Of a stretch of 64,000 nt of DNA, positions 59,355-64,000 are shown piece by piece. Positions within the stretch are counted from its first letter, which is position 1. Each line of letters starts with the position of its first letter. Origin of the DNA: Muricea muricata. Taxonomy: Eukaryota; Cnidaria; Anthozoa; Malacalcyonacea; Plexauridae. Position numbers and translations under genes: made by a program. A model generated the notes under the pieces. That model was not told the DNA's origin and searched no databases. It saw only the letters and a program-made list of their open reading frames with translations. The stretch covers positions 22,682,283-22,746,282 of the forward strand of contig OY979716.1 of NCBI GenBank assembly GCA_963855995.1. The letters run 5' to 3'.

Positions 59355-61379
59355 TGTAGGAAATATTCATGTTTGCCTGGAATGTTTATTTACTTGAGGG
59401 ATGCAATTTCTCTGCATGAAAATGCTAAATGCTGCGTTGTGGAAATCAGTCATGCTCTGTTCTAGATTATCTCTTTTTCATGATTATATATAGTTCAAAA
59501 TGAATGCTGGGAACTAAAAACTTTAAATGGTTAAAAACAGCAATGCTATAGTAACATGCGTGCGAATTATTAGACATTTTTTCTTTTGGTCTATTGTTTA
59601 TACTGCGAGATTTTATGTCGTCACACATGTATTATTTCTCAGAATTTGTCGGAACATTTTCTTGTCAGTTTTTGTATTGTAGCATTTTCTCCTCGTTATT
59701 TATAATTACAATTACTTGTTGGGGTTTTTTAGTTGCATGTGGACATTCGTTCACAGAAATTTCCGTGTTGGTCACTCTTTTTATGATCAATGAGTGTGTT
59801 TTTGTAAATTACCGTATTTATTGTTTGTTTTAATTGTATTACAGTTTTTGTATTCTGTTTCATTGTCAGTCACTGCTTTTGTCTTGTAATGTCATTTTTT
59901 GTTGTTGGTTGTTTTGTGTAAAATTTGTACGTTCTTTTCTATTTTTCCCCGACACGATTACTTCCATATCCTTTCCACGCATTGCCGATATGTGACAATT
60001 CAGTTGAGTTTTAATAATCTACCAGAACGAGTTCTAAACCAGCACATTGTGACCATCAAATGTTGCTCATCATAAACATTAATTGAATGAAGTTAATATC
60101 TACAGTCCAACACCTTGTCTGGATGTAACATGCAAGCTCACAAATTGTGAAAACAGTTCTCGAGTATGTAAAGTGACAGTGTCTAGTGTTTTTAGATAAA
60201 AAAAAACCATTGGATGTCGTTAATGTGGAACTGTATAACATAAATATGTAGCAGAGTTATTTTACTTGTCTAGCATTTTGATAACACTGACTATTTACAT
60301 TAGATAGATAAACCATCAATATTTATTGGTTAGGTGATATGATCCAATATATCTGCAAACTATCATCTTGCATGTTATTTCTTTCTTTAATTGGGTAAAA
60401 ATTGATATAATTATTTTTGTTTTTGAATTCTAATTGATATATTGTTTTTGAAATAGAATGAAATATATATTTGTCTATTTTCTTCGATGTTCCTAGTTCG
60501 ATATTTTTATGCATCTGTGATGTTCCAACTTTTTTGAAGCCAAAGTCTTTTCTGTAGGTAAAATTTGACAAGACTGGTTAATATAATTCTCGCGTTACAA
60601 GTATAAAAGTTTGAGCTGCGAGTGTGACTAGTAAGTTCCATATACAGGGTGTCCCAAATAACCTGGAACCATTAAGAAATTAATTTTGTATATCCTTTTT
60701 AAATTCTTTATTATTTTGAATGAAATATATAATTATTTGTTACTGGTCCGAGGGTTTGCGATACCGAGAGAAAAATGATTCACGCTCGGAAAAATCGTGC
60801 TCGTCCTGTATATCAAACCTAATAAAATTTTACGTATTGTTTGTACCCAGCCCTCACAAATTCGATGATCTGTTCTTCACTGAATCAAAAAATTTAGGCA
60901 CTGGTTACTATTTCTGAGTAGAAGCTTTGTTCATTGTATTGCCATAATTAACATCTTTATTTAAAAAAACTTATTTGCCCGTAGTAAAGCCTATAGTTGC
61001 CATTTGTGTTTATCCATATCGTGGCGATATCACAGAATATAAAATAAACAGAAGGGCCACTAGAGTCTGAACTCCCTTTGAAATTCGTGTCCTCATGCAT
61101 GTCACATTGCGCTTGTTCATTATGCAGGTTCTGGCTGTTCAATTGCCTTTTCCAGCCAATAGAAACGCTGAACTAACTGGCTGTTCTGCCATTATTCTGG
61201 CCAATTAATTGCATAAAAAATAGGGAGACATGTTGCACTGCTGAGTGGCCCTACTGTTTACTCGCCATACTGTGACGACATCAAAGTGATCGATGTTATA
61301 TAGATGGTATGGTGCACTTTATTTAAACACGCTTCCCTCATCACCATAGATAATTTTTATGAGGCCTCGCCATACATAA
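59355..61379. other. No recognisable gene
   Basis: AT-rich. A CAGGGTGTCCCAAA motif near 60645 resembles ends of some dispersed repeats but could not be assigned. Confidence 0.4.
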
Positions 61380-61565
61380 TAGATTATGGACTAAGACTAC
61401 AATGATTTAAGTATAAATATAATGCAGATCCGTTGACCTGACATAGTTGGCACCTGTTATAATTCGCGCTGCTCTATTTTGTAATTTCTCTTTGAGCGTG
61501 CTTCCACAATTATCCCACAAAGGCTGGAGCACTAGAGAATTATACAAATTTTTTAGAGTTTCCTT
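61380..61565 (-). mobile_element. LINE RT C-terminal fragment
   Basis: The minus strand reads LKNLYNSLVLQPLWDNCGST then LKEKLQNRAARIITGANY, the post-RT region of CR1/L2-type proteins, with small deletions. Truncated on both sides. Confidence 0.75.
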
Positions 61566-61834
61566 TTTAGAGATCTACACTTTTCTAGATCTGTACACCT
61601 TTGTAGAGATCTACACGTAACATGACTAATTTGAATACAGCTGACAAAAAAGGTAGATCTAGGCTGTGTCACATGGTTGAATAGTCACATCGTTGAGAAT
61701 GACTTTGCTTGGACAGTGAAGACCAAATTGGAAACTAGGCTTAACGCGTATGCTAGGTCTACCTAAAGGTCCTAATACCAAGCTTCGCATTGACGCAATA
61801 TTTTGTACTTATATTCAAGCATTGCTTTAAACTA

Positions 61835-62406
61835 TAAAGAAAACAAAACTAATAACAGAAATTAACAGAAAAGAAAGTAAAATATGTAATGTGACAGGAA
61901 AGTCTAACTACTCATCAACTCTATATGGAGAAGTTATGCAGAAATACACACAAAGTTTAGTGTGTTTTTCGCGATGATTTAGTAATTGAATTTAATATGC
62001 TTGAATGATAATAAGGCGCCTTGTTCTTATGGCTTCTGTAAATAGGCAGAGAAATTGTGCACTTTAGATTTAAAATATGCATTATTTTTCGAGTTCGGAT
62101 CTGTAATCGACGTTCCTAGACAAATTAAGGTCATTTAATTGTAGAACAGGACAAACTGCTTAAATAACAATAAAGTTCAAAAGTCTATTTTTGGAACCCA
62201 AGTTTAACCCCCGTGACCATTGTTATTGTTGTGTGGAAGTACCACCAAATTAAATGACTTACGGCTGTATTGCTGAACACTCCACATGTGATTGAAGACT
62301 GGACAATTTTGACAATATAATAGTTACTTGAACTTTTCAAGGTTACTACGTGTGCAAGTCTGATATGTTTGTTTTGAAATAATTCGCAATGAATACGCTC
62401 GAAAAC
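61835..62406 (+). repeat. Copied upstream DNA of the third TPR-like gene
   Basis: Direct repeat of 35770-36349. At the point where the 36-kb copy has the 461-bp foldback, this copy runs straight on (GCTCGAAAACTATATCG), giving the pre-insertion state. Confidence 0.88.
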
Positions 62407-62500
62407 TATATCGTGTACAAGTGGCCAGAACCATCATTATTTATAACAATGAACACTTACTCTACAATGAACATTGACCAAGATATCTTTCCGCTTTAGA

Positions 62501-63085
62501 ATGGCACTTGAAAGTAAACAGCTTGCTGCAATAACATCTTTTCAAGCAGACTTGAAAGAATCAAGCCATTTTCAAAAATTTGCAAACTATCTAATGAACT
62601 TATCCCCCAAGGTATTTAAAAAGTTGAGTTCAAAACTTGACCGGAATTTGACAGAGGACACCGATGCACGCGGACGCATCATAGACCTCGAAAATGAAAA
62701 CGAACCTAGCAGCTCGTTGGAGAGCGAAGATGACGAAACAGATCATCTTCAAGAAGTTTTTAAAACACTTTTTAAGGATGACAATACTAGTGTAACATTT
62801 GAACTTTTCACGAAACTTTTATCGTTTCCACTAAATATATTCCGTGGGCCGACCAAAGTCATTTACACTCCAAGTTCAACCTACGAGAACATCAAGGCAA
62901 AACTTTTACAATGCGAAGACAACGGTGACTTCGAAGAATTCGACACATATGCCAACAAAATGGTGGAGCAATATCTCGAAGAGAAAGACTTCGATATTGT
63001 TGCGGGCGTCAAAATAGAGCAAGTACGATGTGCAATTTATGGAAACGACTTGAACAAGACTAGTAGATTACCCTCCCCCATATAG
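62501..63085 (+). pseudogene. TPR-like protein, gene 3 (3'-truncated)
   Basis: Starts at ATG 62501, again just after CTTTAG, and follows genes 1 and 2 closely through MALESKQLAAITSFQADL, the acidic linker and the first TPR-like helices (KMVEQYLEEKDFDIVAGVKI). Homology ends abruptly at about 63060 after the codons for NDLNKT, and an unrelated tail reaches a TAG at 63083-63085. About 195 residues remain of 450, so most of the TPR array and the Ser-rich tail are lost. It may be a dead copy, or it may yield only the N-terminal domain. Its frame up to the break is undamaged, which suggests a recent truncation. Confidence 0.75.
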
Positions 63086-63094
63086 CGTTCAAAG

Positions 63095-63240
63095 GGATGC
63101 CGACAATGACGTCATGGCGCATGAACAGCACGTGAACAGCACATGCACATAGAATTGACGTCATAGCACGTGAACAGCCCATGCACATTGGTTTGGGGTC
63201 ATAGCGCGTAATCAGCACGTGAACAGTACAAATTTGGTTC
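63095..63240. repeat. Short tandem repeat with CACGTG cores
   Basis: Three degenerate units of about 45-50 bp built on GTCATAGC(A/G)C...CAGCACGTGAACAG...ATGCACAT, directly after the truncation point of gene 3. Confidence 0.6.
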
Positions 63241-63326
63241 CGAGGGTGATACGGCATGTATATCAGAAAAGAGAGAAATGCAATATAGGTTTAAAAAATA
63301 TTTATTTTAACTTTTAGTTTTACAAA

Positions 63327-63821
63327 CTAGTGATTATATTTCAGTTGATATAAACATATGAGATAATCTATGAGATTTTTAAAAGTAAAAGTTTTTTCGA
63401 TACTAGTGGATAGAGTTTGTAAAGTTAAGTATGATAGTTTAAAAGTTTGTTCAAAAATTTTCCGACATTTTGTTGGGGGTTCTTTGTACTTGAGGATTTT
63501 AAATGCTTCCACGATTAGGATCCAGATATGTTCTTTCCCGATATGTGATTTTACTTCTTCGGAACAGTTCCACTAACTACATAATTCCCCGGTGACAGTG
63601 TTTGTGTGTTTTCGTTCAATATCTTTAATTTTTCTTGTGATCAATTCTACAGTTATCGCAGCAGTCAGTTCCTTTGGAGTAAATTGTTCTTCGAGGTTAA
63701 AAATGTTATCAGAATACATCTGCTTAAAGAAATGTGCCATTGGAGCTAGTGTCCTTACGGCTTGGAGAGCAAGTGTATTAGAGTATATTGCACTCGTGTT
63801 GATGTAACTGTATATTAACAC
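63327..63821 (-). pseudogene. Unrecognised minus-strand coding remnant
   Basis: Two abutting minus-strand frames read like protein: ALQAVRTLAPMAHFFKQMYS and FTPKELTAAITVELITRKIK (63573-63821), then HIGKEHIWILIVEAFKILKY and PPTKCRKIFEQTFKLSYL (63327-63550). They are separated by a stop and a frame change, with no splice site evident. Mixed charge with amphipathic helices, no known motif. It may be one decayed or two-exon gene. Its 5' end is cut by the duplicated segment starting at about 63787. Confidence 0.3.
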
Positions 63822-63990
63822 GTAAAAAGTTTTATATTTCTTAAATGTAAGGTCATAGTTTTGTAGCGAGAAATCTGATAGATTGGTCTAGATAGATCTC
63901 AATTAACTTGAAAATGACAAAGATGAAAAAAATTGAGTGAAAAAAAACAGTAAGAGTAATGACCAATGACGTAAAATGTAATGAAGAACT
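63787..63990 (+). repeat. Start of a further duplicated upstream segment
   Basis: Matches 34783-34975 in the same orientation up to the window edge. In the 34-39 kb copy this segment precedes gene 2 by about 2 kb. Confidence 0.85.
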
Positions 63991-64000
63991 GGTTGCTGGG

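Noticed and set aside
1-64000. CRISPR arrays, operons or other prokaryotic features
   Set aside because: The introns, LINEs and MITEs show eukaryotic DNA. The regularly spaced repeats here are subterminal transposon motifs or short tandem arrays.

Overview
The window looks like nuclear DNA from a cnidarian, most likely an anthozoan. It is AT-rich by eye, its genes have introns with GT/AG borders, and its families (PAN + EGF + contactin-associated-type fibrinogen-like proteins, DUF6589 proteins, CR1/L2-like LINEs with an esterase-type ORF1) are ones I know from corals and sea anemones. No database search was possible, so family names rest on motifs I could read. Most of the window is mobile DNA and duplicated debris. 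Few host genes are convincing, and several are visibly broken.

Layout. 0.44-5.7 kb: a large inverted repeat, each arm carrying a decayed RecQ-like helicase exon. 6.07-19.15 kb (+): the 3' part of a PAN/EGF/fibrinogen-like gene (exons 6066-6301, 6633-6750, 18551-19152). Its first visible exon has an in-frame stop. Its 11.8-kb intron holds a minus-strand LINE (8.9-10.8 kb), a DUF6589/RING-like element in an inverted duplication (11.5-13.5 kb) and a nearly full-length but mutated plus-strand LINE (14.2-18.4 kb). 20-28 kb: a Tc1-type MITE, foldbacks, LINE pieces, a Ty3/Gypsy-like pol fragment, a zinc-knuckle gag-like remnant and a Harbinger-type MITE.

28.6-39.5 kb: two divergently oriented, apparently intact two-exon genes for paralogous TPR-like proteins of 452 and 449 aa. 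A truncated third copy lies at 62.5-63.1 kb together with copied upstream DNA. A foldback element sits just upstream of gene 2 and a MULE-like MITE sits in its intron. 39.5-54 kb is mostly gene-poor: a tandem pair of tRNA-like SINE pieces (40.8-41.2 kb), a LINE 3' end (43.2-44.3 kb), a TIR element (45.1-45.8 kb) and a decayed Mutator-like transposase (50.8-52.3 kb).

54.19-59.35 kb: a roughly 5.2-kb DNA element with CACTG... terminal inverted repeats and AACACC/GGTGTT-rich subterminal regions. It carries a multi-exon minus-strand gene resembling SAMD3-like proteins. A 534-bp Tc1-type MITE interrupts its right terminus; removing that MITE in silico restores a terminus matching the left one. This element and the TPR gene family are the most interesting parts of the window.
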